From: Marinilabiliaceae bacterium
Lineage (GTDB): Bacteria > Bacteroidota > Bacteroidia > Bacteroidales > Marinilabiliaceae
DNA: 38,169 nucleotides
NCBI GenBank assembly: GCA_021443545.1
Contig: JABUTU010000032.1
Location: 1-38,169 of the forward strand
Reading direction: 5' to 3'
A program made the position numbers and the translations under genes. Position 1 is the first letter of the stretch; each line of letters starts with the position of its first letter. Positions 1 to 8,270 of the stretch are shown here, piece after piece. The notes beneath the pieces are model-generated. The model made no database searches and was not told where the DNA came from. It saw only the letters and a program-made list of their open reading frames with translations.

Positions 1-1
1 A

Positions 2-709
2 GAAGCCTCAACGGTTAAAGGTTATTCTGACCTTTTGAAAGAGATTGATGACCTTAAAGCAGACTCAGTCTCTTTGGCTCAAGACAATGAGAAGTTAAAA
101 GAAAAGTGTGATACATTAAAAGAGTTTTATTACTTACAAAAAGGTCAGCTTGTCGATCTCGGACTTAAAAGCGGTACCCTTTGGGCAGCCTACAATGTCG
201 GAGCAACCAAGCCAGAAGAGTATGGTTCCTATTTCGCATGGGGTGAGACAGCAGAAAAAGCGCAATACACTGAGCAAACCAGCGATTGGTATGATAAAAA
301 AGAAGATAATCTTAAAGATAACGGTGTAATTGACGACAAAGGTAACCTCACTGCTGAATACGATGCAGCGACTAAAAATTGGGGCGAGGATTGGAGAATG
401 CCTACGTTTGATGAAATTGTAGAATTACTTGACTTGAACAATGAGAACCAAGTAATTAATGGCGTCAAAGGTCGTATCTTCTACGGAGACAATGGTAACA
501 CATTGTTTCTTCCCTTTGCTGGCGACTATTATAATCAAACACTCTACGGAGTGGATGAATACACCTACGGTTGGTCGGCTACGTTTTACGAGAAGAATAA
601 TGCAAACACAGCGTGCCTCATGACAGTGACCTATAAAACAGTATACAATGGCAACTTAAATCGCTCTCACGGACGCTCCGTCCGCGCAGTGCTAAAGACT
701 AAAAAGTGA
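2..709 (+). CDS. FISUMP-like surface or secreted protein, 5'-truncated by the window edge
   Basis: The reading frame is open from base 2 without a stop, so the gene almost certainly starts upstream; a TTG at 35 is the first possible internal start but sits inside a coiled-coil-like segment (KEIDDLKADS... to about residue 40 of that frame), so I do not take it as the start. The rest matches the recurrent Bacteroidota/Fibrobacter module seen in secreted paralogous proteins: a 'VDLGLKSGTLWAAYNVGA' opening, 'YGSYFAWGET', 'WRMPTFDEIVELL', 'FLPFAGDY' and a closing 'RSHGRSVRAVL'. This is known from FISUMP/DUF1566-type domains, which are lectin-fold-like and of unsettled function. Surface location is inferred from the family only, since any signal peptide lies outside the window. 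Two terminators follow directly. Confidence 0.75.
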   Translation, partial: EASTVKGYSDLLKEIDDLKADSVSLAQDNEKLKEKCDTLKEFYYLQKGQLVDLGLKSGTLWAAYNVGATKPEEYGSYFAWGETAEKAQYTEQTSDWYDKKEDNLKDNGVIDDKGNLTAEYDAATKNWGEDWRMPTFDEIVELLDLNNENQVINGVKGRIFYGDNGNTLFLPFAGDYYNQTLYGVDEYTYGWSATFYEKNNANTACLMTVTYKTVYNGNLNRSHGRSVRAVLKTKK

Positions 710-717
710 ACTTGTTT

Positions 718-755
718 CCCGCATTCGATTCATTGATTCATTAAGGCGGGTTTTA
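718..755 (+). terminator. Weak hairpin after the FISUMP-like gene
   Basis: CCCGC (718-722) pairs with GCGGG (746-750) around a long AT-rich loop and is followed by TTTTA. It is weaker than the next hairpin, with which it forms a tandem pair. Confidence 0.4.
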
Positions 756-760
756 TAGAA

Positions 761-797
761 AAATCCTTGCATGCAGAATGCTTGCAAGGATTTTTTT
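761..797 (+). terminator. Rho-independent terminator of the FISUMP-like gene
   Basis: AAATCCTTGCA (761-771) is perfectly complementary to TGCAAGGATTT (783-793), with an 11-nt loop and a run of seven T from 791. It ends transcription of the partial gene to its left. Confidence 0.85.
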
Positions 798-870
798 GTC
801 GATGTTGTCGTTATAACGTTATTACGAAACAACGAAATTGTCAAAATTAACAAAAGACTATAAATCAACA

Positions 871-908
871 AAAAAAGGCTGTGTCAAATCTCTGACATAG
901 CCTCTTTT
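871..908 (-). terminator. Terminator of nhaD, probably bidirectional
   Basis: AGGCTGTGTC (876-885) pairs with GACATAGCCT (894-903), with one G-U. The A-run at 870-876 gives a T-tract on the minus strand, and TTTTT follows on the plus strand, so it can work both ways. It lies just past the nhaD stop. Confidence 0.8.
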
Positions 909-929
909 TGTCTAACCTGTTTCCAGTCT

Positions 930-2258
930 TTATCTCATAAAGTAGAAGACTGCAGCTCCCGCGAGGTACCCAATCAATGCAAGCAGACTGATGCGCTTGA
1001 GGTACCAAACGAAGTCAATTTTCTCCAGACCCATGGCTGCAACACCCGCTGCAGAGCCGATGATGAGGACACTGCCTCCTGTGCCTGCACAGTATGCAAG
1101 CATCTCCCAGAAGGGACCGTCAATATCGAAAAATGGACTGCCTGGCAAAACATCGTACATGCCCATAGCTCCTGCAACAAGAGGAACATTGTCGACTATC
1201 GACGAAAGCAAACCAATTGTGAGGTTTATCGCATATATATTGTTGTTTGTGACATTGTCAAGCCATCCTGCAAACTGCGATAGTATGCCGACTGACGAGA
1301 GGGCTCCTACTGCAGCGAGAATGCCGAGGAAGAACAGAATCGTCGGTATATCAATGTGTGCAAGTATCTTCTGAACTGTCAGCTTGTTGCGGATGCTCTT
1401 GCCTCTGTTGCGATGCATGAACTCGGTAACACCCCAGACAATACTCAGGCCAAGAAGCATCCCCATATATGGAGGAAGGTGCGTGAGCATCTTGAATGGC
1501 GGTACCATCAGAAGCATCAGAAGACATAGCACAAGTATGTTCATACGCATCTCGCGTGAGGTCGTTATCTGCTCTGTCGTGTCTATCTCAGGTCGCGTTA
1601 CCTCGCCCTTCATTGTGAACGACAATATGATGAGCGGAATAAGAAGTGTTACAAAACTTGGTAAAAAGATTGCCGACATGATGTTGACAGCTGAAATCTG
1701 TCCTCCAATCCAAAGCATGATTGTCGTTACATCTCCAATCGGACTCCATGCTCCTCCAGCATTGGCCGCTATGACCATGACTCCCACGAATGTCCAGCGG
1801 GTCTCCTTGTCATCTATGAGCTTGCGCAAGAGGGCCATTATAACGATGATTGTTGTGAGGTTATCGAGCACTGCCGACATAAAGAATGTCAGTATGCTGA
1901 CAATCCAGAGTAGCTTTACCTTATTGGTGGTGTGTATGGAGTTCGTAATGATGCTGAAACCACTGTGCGAATCGACAACTTCTACAATTGTCATGGCTCC
2001 CATTAGAAAGAATATTGTCTCTGAAATCTCAGCCAAATGGTGACTAAGTTCGCCGAGAATAAATTCTTTTGGGTTGTTGCCCTCAACCCAGTTGGGGCTG
2101 AACTGGAAATCGGCACTGGTGTTTGCCATCATGATGTAGATGGCCCATAGCATGACACCAATAAAAAGTGCTGGTGCCGCCTTGTTGATTTTCATCGGGT
2201 GTTCTAATGCTATGCCCGCATAGCCTACAAAGAACACAAAAAGCATTAAGTAAATCAC
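930..2258 (-). CDS. nhaD: Na+/H+ antiporter, NhaD family
   Basis: Integral membrane protein of 442 aa predicted to exchange cytoplasmic Na+ (or Li+) for external protons. Hydrophobic segments run through the whole length, and residues 166-179 carry NAGGAWSPIGDVTT, the characteristic half-membrane motif of NhaD within the ion transporter superfamily; 'DNLTTIIVIMALLRKL' just before it and 'SSIVDNVPLVAGAMG' near the C-terminus are the repeated 'DN' elements of the fold. The longest frame begins at a GTG (2258); an ATG four codons further in (2246) is an equally good start. It follows the third prolyl isomerase by only 21 nt and probably shares its transcript. Function as an antiporter is from family knowledge; ion specificity is inference. 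Confidence 0.92.
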   Translation of the reverse strand: MIYLMLFVFFVGYAGIALEHPMKINKAAPALFIGVMLWAIYIMMANTSADFQFSPNWVEGNNPKEFILGELSHHLAEISETIFFLMGAMTIVEVVDSHSGFSIITNSIHTTNKVKLLWIVSILTFFMSAVLDNLTTIIVIMALLRKLIDDKETRWTFVGVMVIAANAGGAWSPIGDVTTIMLWIGGQISAVNIMSAIFLPSFVTLLIPLIILSFTMKGEVTRPEIDTTEQITTSREMRMNILVLCLLMLLMVPPFKMLTHLPPYMGMLLGLSIVWGVTEFMHRNRGKSIRNKLTVQKILAHIDIPTILFFLGILAAVGALSSVGILSQFAGWLDNVTNNNIYAINLTIGLLSSIVDNVPLVAGAMGMYDVLPGSPFFDIDGPFWEMLAYCAGTGGSVLIIGSAAGVAAMGLEKIDFVWYLKRISLLALIGYLAGAAVFYFMR

Positions 2259-2279
2259 TTTGGTAATATATTTAGAGTT

Positions 2280-3551
2280 TTATTTTTTTAATAGCGTTAT
2301 CTGTTTGACTCGTATGTCGTTGATTGGACGGTCGTCTGCCTTGACAGGCTGCGATGCTATCTTGTCAACTACATCCATGCCACTTGTTATCTCTGCAAAT
2401 ATCGTGTAGTCCCCATCAAGGTAGGGAGCTCCTCCTATCGTGGTGTATGCTCTTCTTTGCGCCTCGGTGAAGTGCTTGCCATACTCCTTCTCGATATCAT
2501 TGAGTTCCTGTTCGGTGAAGACTCGCCCCGAGACAATATAGAACTGCGAACCATCTGAACGATTATTCTTATTGCGGTCTTGTGGGAGCTTGGATGATGC
2601 CACCATGCCTCGTTTGTGGAATAGCCCTGGCACTATGTGCATCGGCAGGGTGTAACCAGGACCTTGCCATCCCACAGGGTCGTCGTTCTTAGCATGCTTG
2701 CTGTCGGCAGCTCCTGTTTGTATCAGGTAGTTTGGCAATACTCTGTGTATCAGTAGGCTGTCGTAGAAGTGGTCGTAGATGAGATGTATTATATTGTCTC
2801 TGTATTCTGGTGTTTCATCAAACAATCGCATCGTGATATTCCCCATCGTCGTTTCAATCAAAACGCCTCTGATGCTGGACGCTGACGGGTATTTCTTGTT
2901 CGTTTTTAGTCGTAGTTCATATATGTTTTCATGACTGTCGCTGATGCGTTGCGATATATTTGATATGTATCGTGATGGTATCAGATGGTTGTTCTCTCCT
3001 GCGACTCCTCTCAGATTCCCATCTTTGTCAAAAAGCGCCGTGCCTATCGTGAGCGCCGTGCTAATTGTCATATCTTCGTTGATGCTAAGAGTCGTCTTGA
3101 GCATCTTCTTGCTTTTGTAGTCGAGGGAGTAGAGTGTGTCGTTGCACGATAATGGCAATGTGTCGATGGGTGGAATCTTATCGTTCTGCAGACGTCTCTC
3201 AACACGGAGCGCCACCAGGTCATTATCGATATCGTATGCAGTATAGCCGAATATGTTGAACGCCTGATTGCTGTCCATGGCGTTTAGTTTTGCTTTTAAG
3301 GCTCCCTTAACCCACGACATGGGAGTCACAACGATGTCGGGTGCTATGTAGACGGCATTGCCCCCATCAATCTTCGCACCATAGATGTCGTACGTAGTGA
3401 TTCTGGCCATCGCCGAGAGGTTGCGTGAGTAGTATGTCTGACGTGTAGTCTGCTTATTGCTATCTCCTTCTTGTGTTGCTTTGTCGGTTTGACAGGCATC
3501 GCAAACAAGGACTACTACGACGAAGATAATATTCAATACTCTCAGCTTCAT
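2280..3551 (-). CDS. Lipoprotein: degenerate trypsin-like domain fused to a cyclophilin prolyl isomerase
   Basis: Residues 1-20 form a lipoprotein signal ending in a CDAC lipobox (Cys20), so the protein is probably membrane-anchored outside the cytoplasm. Residues about 62-205 resemble an HtrA/trypsin-like fold: 'GNAVYIAPDIVVTP', 'DNDLVALRVE' and 'TALFDKDGNLRGVAG' match the usual His, Asp and Ser segments. The catalytic His position appears to be Ser79 and the nucleophile position Ile169, so it should not cleave peptide bonds. Residues about 228-423 are a cyclophilin domain (IHRVLPNYLIQTG, then GSQFYIV). The key Arg (270) and Gln (278) are kept, while the usual Phe is Tyr275 and the second Gly of QGG is Thr. 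Its start overlaps the previous isomerase stop by 4 nt (ATGA). The cyclophilin call is firm; the pseudo-protease call rests on pattern alignment by eye. Confidence 0.87.
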   Translation of the reverse strand: MKLRVLNIIFVVVVLVCDACQTDKATQEGDSNKQTTRQTYYSRNLSAMARITTYDIYGAKIDGGNAVYIAPDIVVTPMSWVKGALKAKLNAMDSNQAFNIFGYTAYDIDNDLVALRVERRLQNDKIPPIDTLPLSCNDTLYSLDYKSKKMLKTTLSINEDMTISTALTIGTALFDKDGNLRGVAGENNHLIPSRYISNISQRISDSHENIYELRLKTNKKYPSASSIRGVLIETTMGNITMRLFDETPEYRDNIIHLIYDHFYDSLLIHRVLPNYLIQTGAADSKHAKNDDPVGWQGPGYTLPMHIVPGLFHKRGMVASSKLPQDRNKNNRSDGSQFYIVSGRVFTEQELNDIEKEYGKHFTEAQRRAYTTIGGAPYLDGDYTIFAEITSGMDVVDKIASQPVKADDRPINDIRVKQITLLKK

Positions 3552-4360
3552 TCCTCGTCTATGGTTATGGATATCTTGACATCCGTCAAGGGACGGTCGT
3601 TCTTATCGACCTTCAGGTTGTTGATTTTCTTGAGAACTTCGATGCCTAACGTGATTTGACCGAAGACAGTATATTCGCCATCGAGTTCAGGTGTTCCGCC
3701 CGCTGTTGTATATGCTTCTCTCTGTTCTGGTGTGAACTCTTTATAACCAGAGATGCGATATTCAAACTCCATCTTCTCTTTTATCTCAGTAGCCAATGCA
3801 TTATATGCCTTCTTGTCGCTCGTTTTCAGACGTGCTAACTCTTCACGATGGGGCACAAGGAACTGCTCCTTGATGCGTCTCTTGATGGGGTTGTTGATGG
3901 CTTTCTCCATCTTTGTCAGTATACTGTCGGGGTATGTCCTACCACGTACTATGTAGAATTGTGATATGTCGCTCGTCTTGAGCATATTCACTTTGTCGGG
4001 TTGACGCGGTGCGCATAAGGCTCCTAACTTATGAAAGTGCTTATTGGAAAATTCAGAATCGATATTGACAGCTTCGTCTCCATAGCCGATATGCTGACCA
4101 GGTTTCGCATTGCGTGAGTCGGAGGAGCCTCCTTGTATGACAAAGTTCTTGACAACACGATAGAATAGTGTCCCATCAAAATGCTTTTTGCGGACAAGTC
4201 GCAGAAACTCATCTCTGTGTTTTGGTGTGTCGTCATACAGAACTGCACGCATATCACCGTAATTGGTGTGTATTGTGATATGGTATGTCTGCGCCAACCC
4301 TATAGAATTCTCGGTAAGAGTGATAAGTATCAATATTAGTATGGCGCGTATAGTCTTCAC
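3548..4360 (-). CDS. Exported cyclophilin-type peptidylprolyl isomerase
   Basis: A 270-aa protein that should catalyse cis-trans isomerisation of X-Pro bonds during folding of exported proteins. Residues 1-24 are a Sec signal peptide ending GLAQ, without a lipobox, so a soluble periplasmic protein is expected. The cyclophilin core shows FYRVVKNFVIQGG with the active-site Arg68, Phe73 and Gln76, and SQFYIVRG. An insert of roughly 60 residues, mostly charged and helical (about 145-205), separates that segment from the last strands (YTTAGGTPELDGEYTVFGQ). The same insert is present in its upstream neighbour, so the two are paralogues. The gene starts 1 nt after the upstream isomerase stop and overlaps the downstream one, which indicates translational coupling. 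Confidence 0.92.
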   Translation of the reverse strand: MKTIRAILILILITLTENSIGLAQTYHITIHTNYGDMRAVLYDDTPKHRDEFLRLVRKKHFDGTLFYRVVKNFVIQGGSSDSRNAKPGQHIGYGDEAVNIDSEFSNKHFHKLGALCAPRQPDKVNMLKTSDISQFYIVRGRTYPDSILTKMEKAINNPIKRRIKEQFLVPHREELARLKTSDKKAYNALATEIKEKMEFEYRISGYKEFTPEQREAYTTAGGTPELDGEYTVFGQITLGIEVLKKINNLKVDKNDRPLTDVKISITIDEE

Positions 4361-4361
4361 G

Positions 4362-5180
4362 TTACTCTATTATTTGCATTGTCATCCAGATATCGGTTGC
4401 AGGGCGGTCTGCTGGTTTGTAGACTGGTTGTTCTGCAATCTTGTCAATCACGTCGAGTCCCTCAATAACCTCGCCAAATATAGTGTAGTTGCCATCGAGG
4501 TGTGGTGTTCCGCCTATCGTGGTGTAGACCAGACGTTGTTCGTCTGTATAGTGAAATTCTCCCATCTCTGAAAGAGTCTCCTCGACCTTCTCTATAATCT
4601 TTATCTGCAGCTCCATCAGTTCGTTTTGCATGCCTTGACTCTGATAGTACTTAAGTGAATCTGCATATTGAGGCTGTATCTTGTAGAAGATCTCCTGTCT
4701 TAAGGTGTTGTTGATGCGTGTCTCCAACTCTCCTAAAATGCTATCTGTCAGGATGCCTCCCTGTACGATGTAGAACTGTGAGCCAGACGATTTCTTGTCA
4801 GGATTGACATGGTCTGGTTTGCGTGCAGCGGCAAGAGCTCCTTTTTTATGAAAATGGGCCGGGTGTACTATCTCTGCCTCTATGTCGCCCCCTATCTGGT
4901 TGCCCCCAAGCTGTTGTTGGATACTGGCGTTGCGCGAATCAGGGTCGCCACCTTGTATCATAAATCCTTGGATGACACGATGAAACAGAAGTGAGTCGTA
5001 GTCGTGATTTCTGACAAGTTTGAGAAAGTTATCGCGATGAATGGGGGTGTCGTCGTATAGACGTACAACCATAGAGCCATACGGGGTCTCAATGCGTACC
5101 AACGAAGAGCCTTCGTGGTTACATGCAGAGGCAATCCAACTAATCAGTGAGACAAATAGTATGAGACGTATGACCTTCAT
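4362..5180 (-). CDS. Cyclophilin-type peptidylprolyl isomerase lipoprotein
   Basis: First gene of the isomerase operon, 272 aa. The N-terminus (KVIRLILFVSLISWIASAC) is a lipoprotein signal with lipidated Cys20. The cyclophilin core has the catalytic triad of positions Arg68, Phe73 and Gln76 in LLFHRVIQGFMIQGGDP, then GSQFYIVQGG and the closing TIGGTPHLDGNYTIFGEV. A helical insert of about 65 residues (about 143-210) sits before the final strands. It should assist folding in the periplasm from a membrane anchor. It begins about 29 nt downstream of a good Bacteroidota promoter box and is followed closely by two more isomerase genes and nhaD. Confidence 0.93.
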   Translation of the reverse strand: MKVIRLILFVSLISWIASACNHEGSSLVRIETPYGSMVVRLYDDTPIHRDNFLKLVRNHDYDSLLFHRVIQGFMIQGGDPDSRNASIQQQLGGNQIGGDIEAEIVHPAHFHKKGALAAARKPDHVNPDKKSSGSQFYIVQGGILTDSILGELETRINNTLRQEIFYKIQPQYADSLKYYQSQGMQNELMELQIKIIEKVEETLSEMGEFHYTDEQRLVYTTIGGTPHLDGNYTIFGEVIEGLDVIDKIAEQPVYKPADRPATDIWMTMQIIE

Positions 5181-5208
5181 GTCGGCGTGTATAGTGTTTT
5201 TAGCGACA

Positions 5209-5239
5209 CAAAAGTATATAAAAAAACCAGACCTTCAAA
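5209..5239 (-). promoter_or_regulatory. Promoter of the prolyl isomerase-nhaD operon
   Basis: On the minus strand TTTG (5239-5236), 19 nt, then TACTTTTG (5216-5209) match the Bacteroidota sigma-ABfr consensus TTTG-N19-21-TAnnTTTG. The -33 box and spacer lie inside the rpoD terminator hairpin. Confidence 0.6.
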
Positions 5240-5254
5240 GAGAAAGTCTGGTTT
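5219..5254 (-). terminator. Terminator of rpoD
   Basis: AACCAGAC (5225-5232) pairs with GTCTGGTT (5246-5253). The A-run at 5219-5226 supplies the T-tract on the minus strand, so rpoD is separated transcriptionally from the isomerase operon below it. Confidence 0.75.
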
Positions 5255-5300
5255 CTTTGGTGTACTTATATATGTTTCTATATATAACTTCTGTTGAGAA

Positions 5301-6161
5301 TTATCCTAAGTAGCTCTTGAGAAGTTTGCTACGTGAGTTGTGGCGTAGACGGCGGATGGCTTTCTCCTTAATCTGTCTGACGCGCTCGCGTGTCAGACCA
5401 AAACGCTCGCCAATCTCCTCGAGTGTCATCTCCTGGCATCCTATGCCAAAGAATAGTTTAACGATGTCGCTCTCTCTGTCAGTGAGTGTCGAGAGGGCAC
5501 GCTCTATCTCGCGGGCAAGCGACTCGTTCATCAACTGACGATCAGCATTCGGGGAGTCGTTATTGACAAGGACATCAAGCAAATTGTTGTCTTCTCCCTC
5601 TACGAATGGAGCATCTACCGATATGTGACGTCCTGAGACACGAAGCGTGTCGGCTACCTTGTCGGCGGGCAACTCAAGCTGGTCTGCCAGCTCCTCTGCT
5701 GATGGTCGACGTTCGTTCTCCTGCTCAAATTTTGAGTATGCCTTATTAATCTTATTAAGTGAGCCTACTTGATTGAGCGGCAGACGTACGATGCGCGACT
5801 GCTCTGCTAATGCTTGAAGAATACTTTGGCGTATCCACCACACAGCGTATGAGATGAACTTGAATCCGCGTGTCTCATCGAACTTCTCAGCAGCCTTAAT
5901 GAGACCTAAGTTGCCCTCGTTTATCAAGTCGGGGAGTGAGAGACCTTGATTCTGGTATTGCTTGGCTACAGAGACGACAAAACGCAGATTAGCACGCGTC
6001 AACTTGTCAAGCGCAACCTGGTCGCCCTGCTTGATACGTTGTGCCAACTCTACCTCTTCTTCTACTGTGATTAACTCCTCTCTACCGATTTCTTGCAAAT
6101 ACTTGTCAAGCGACGCGCTCTCGCGGTTCGTTATCGATTTTGTAATCTTGAGTTGTCTCAT
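5301..6161 (-). CDS. rpoD: RNA polymerase primary sigma factor RpoD (sigma-70, Bacteroidota type)
   Basis: A 286-aa sigma factor, the short form typical of Bacteroidota, lacking the large non-conserved region of proteobacterial RpoD. Region 1.2 is at about 17-50; region 2 contains [14 protein letters not shown] and the promoter-melting and -10 recognition segment [19 protein letters not shown] (96-114). Region 3 follows ([12 protein letters not shown] to about 200). Region 4.2 ends with the helix-turn-helix [20 protein letters not shown] (245-264). In Bacteroidota this protein directs recognition of TAnnTTTG promoters, which recur through this window. Single ATG start. It is probably transcribed alone, because a terminator lies between it and the isomerase genes. 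No convincing promoter was found in the 170 nt upstream. Confidence 0.97.
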   Translation of the reverse strand: MRQLKITKSITNRESASLDKYLQEIGREELITVEEEVELAQRIKQGDQVALDKLTRANLRFVVSVAKQYQNQGLSLPDLINEGNLGLIKAAEKFDETRGFKFISYAVWWIRQSILQALAEQSRIVRLPLNQVGSLNKINKAYSKFEQENERRPSAEELADQLELPADKVADTLRVSGRHISVDAPFVEGEDNNLLDVLVNNDSPNADRQLMNESLAREIERALSTLTDRESDIVKLFFGIGCQEMTLEEIGERFGLTRERVRQIKEKAIRRLRHNSRSKLLKSYLG

Positions 6162-6330
6162 TCTGCTGTCCTTCTATTGTTTGAATGCTGTGGAACTCTA
6201 TTTCGATTAAAATTATGGTCTCAATGCGACTCTTTGCCCTTTTACGTAGAGAGGCGGACCTTTTGTTTCAAAAATCCACCTCCCAGGCTCTTATTTAATA
6301 ATATTTAACAATAGATGTGACTTTGGTTAT

Positions 6331-8019
6331 TCAGACTTCGTCGAGGGCTTCTGAGACATTTATCACATAATCTCCGAGTTCCTCGCACTCTTGCAGAATA
6401 TCGGTGAAGTATACACCCATCTCGTAGGGGTATAGGTTATTCTTGACACTTTCGAAGTTCTCGGCTTTCTCCTGATTGCGGTAGGCATTGATATTGCTTT
6501 CGCATTCGTTGGCAGCGGCTATGTCGCACGAGTAATCATCGTTGCTCAGGTTGTCGACCATGACGTTTAGCGCCTTCTCTATAATGTCGAACATGAGTTC
6601 TATCTTACTCTTCAACTCTGGTGTGAATTCCATCTTCTGACTCCTGACGCGGTTGAGTATTCTCGCAACTGAATAGTTGGCGTCACCAATGCTCTCTATC
6701 TCACCGACTATCTTAAGCATTGCCTTGTTGCGACTGCGGCCGAGGTCTGATAGTTTGCCTTGGTTAACCTTGCTCAGGTAGCTCGCTATCTCCATTTCGA
6801 CATTGTCACTTATTCTCTCATATTTCTCTATGCGGGCATATATCTTTTCGAAATCGGCGTCTGTCACATCCTCTTTTGTCAGGCTACGGACAAAGCCAAA
6901 CATCTTCCTGGTGTGTGTGGCAAAGAATGATATCTCCTTCTTCGCCTGAAGCTGTGAGAGCTCGGATGTCGAAAGCATGCCTGTCGTGATGAAGCGCAGG
7001 TGAAACTCCTCTTCCTCCTCTTTGCCCTTTGGTAGTAGCGTCATCACTATGCGTTCTATAAATCTCGTGAACCAGATGAATATAAGGGCATTGGATATGT
7101 TGAATATGGAGTGGAATACAGCTAAGGCAAGGGGAATCTCTTCAATATTTGTGCGTGGAGAGGAGCCTGAGATGTAGACTGTGACGTACTCGACAAGGTC
7201 GGTAAAAGGGTAGAATAATATGAGCAGCCATAGGATGCCTATGAGGTTGAAGACGAGGTGCACGAGGGCTGCGCGTCGTGCCGATATGTTGCCGACGCTG
7301 GCTGCTATGTTGGCTGTCACTGTGGTTCCGATATTCTCGCCCATGACCATTGCTGCTGCCATCTCGAAGGGAATCCAGCCCTGCGAGCACATGACGAAGG
7401 TTAGGGCCATCGTGGCACTCGATGACTGTATGACGATGGTAAGAACTGTGCCTATCAGCAGGAATAGTAATATCGATAGATATCCGTTCTCCGTGTAGCT
7501 TTGCAGAAAACTAAGAATGTCGGGCGAGTTGCTGATATTCGGGACGGAGGCCTTGAGAAAGTCAAGTCCCATGAAGAGCAGCGAGATACCCATTAAAAAC
7601 TCTCCCCATGAATGTAGTGTGTTGCGTTTTGAAAATATTAAAGGTAACGCTATGCCAATGGCTGGAAGAGCTAACGCTGATATGTCGGCAGAGAATCCTA
7701 AAATCGATATTATCCAACCAGTCACCGTTGTTCCTATGTTGGCTCCCATAATGACGCCTATCGACTCCGAAAGGGAGATGAGACCTGCATTTACAAAACT
7801 GACTACAAGAACTGTTGTCGCCGATGACGATTGGATTACTGTCGTTACCAAAAAGCCTGTCAGAAGACCGAAGAAACGGTTGGAGGTCATGACTCCCAAT
7901 ATATCCTTGAGTTTGGAGCCAGCAACCTTTTGAAGGGCTTCCGACATCATCTTCATGCCAAACAAAAACATCGACAAGGAGCCGACAAGTCGTAGAAAAT
8001 CGTAAAATGAATAGTCCAT
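6331..8019 (-). CDS. Na/Pi cotransporter family protein with PhoU-like C-terminal domain
   Basis: A 562-aa protein of the NptA/YjbB type. The membrane part (about 1-330) carries the duplicated sodium-phosphate motif: VIQSSSATTVL at 61-71 followed by GANIGTTVT (92-100), and again VIQSSSATMAL (196-206) followed by GENIGTTVTANI. This inverted duplication is diagnostic of the Na/Pi-cotransporter II fold. The remainder (about 345-562) is helical and charged and resembles PhoU (repeated ERISDNVEMEIASYL, ECEELGDYVINV). It should move phosphate with sodium, and the PhoU-like tail may regulate it. A minority of this family in bacteria may have other substrates, so phosphate specificity is inference. 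It stands alone, divergent from the sugar symporter. Confidence 0.92.
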   Translation of the reverse strand: MDYSFYDFLRLVGSLSMFLFGMKMMSEALQKVAGSKLKDILGVMTSNRFFGLLTGFLVTTVIQSSSATTVLVVSFVNAGLISLSESIGVIMGANIGTTVTGWIISILGFSADISALALPAIGIALPLIFSKRNTLHSWGEFLMGISLLFMGLDFLKASVPNISNSPDILSFLQSYTENGYLSILLFLLIGTVLTIVIQSSSATMALTFVMCSQGWIPFEMAAAMVMGENIGTTVTANIAASVGNISARRAALVHLVFNLIGILWLLILFYPFTDLVEYVTVYISGSSPRTNIEEIPLALAVFHSIFNISNALIFIWFTRFIERIVMTLLPKGKEEEEEFHLRFITTGMLSTSELSQLQAKKEISFFATHTRKMFGFVRSLTKEDVTDADFEKIYARIEKYERISDNVEMEIASYLSKVNQGKLSDLGRSRNKAMLKIVGEIESIGDANYSVARILNRVRSQKMEFTPELKSKIELMFDIIEKALNVMVDNLSNDDYSCDIAAANECESNINAYRNQEKAENFESVKNNLYPYEMGVYFTDILQECEELGDYVINVSEALDEV

Positions 8020-8150
8020 ATTTTCTCTTGTTATATGCTGATTATATTACGTTTTAAATACTTTTTTTGTTTCGTGTGATTTTGGCATGGATATTGTATA
8101 CTGTTTAATGCGTTTTTTTCATAATTTAGAGTTTTATTTGGTTAAGGAAT

Positions 8151-8185
8151 ACTCCAAGGCGCCGGGAAGGTGCTTTGGAGTTTTT
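8151..8185 (+). terminator. Orphan terminator hairpin upstream of the sugar symporter promoter
   Basis: ACTCCAAGGCGCC (8151-8163) pairs with GGTGCTTTGGAGT (8169-8181), with two imperfect pairs, a 5-nt loop and TTTTT on the plus strand. No plus-strand gene lies to its left; the divergent minus-strand gene starts at 8019. It may end a small untranslated transcript arising in 8020-8150. Confidence 0.65.
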
Positions 8186-8206
8186 CATTAAAAAGATTAT
8201 TTCATA

Positions 8207-8237
8207 TTGACGTGTTAAAAAATGTTCATTATCTTTG
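8207..8237 (+). promoter_or_regulatory. Promoter of the XylE-like symporter gene
   Basis: TTG (8207-8209), 20 nt, then TATCTTTG (8230-8237) fit the Bacteroidota consensus. The box lies 33 nt before the ATG and downstream of the orphan terminator, so that hairpin is not in the leader of this transcript. Confidence 0.6.
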
Positions 8238-8270
8238 TTCTCTAAATAACACAATACAACAAAATTTGAA

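Noticed and set aside
1384..2043. 219-aa plus-strand open frame opposite nhaD
   Set aside because: Ser/Arg/Met-rich composition typical of the reverse of a membrane protein gene; nhaD carries family motifs.
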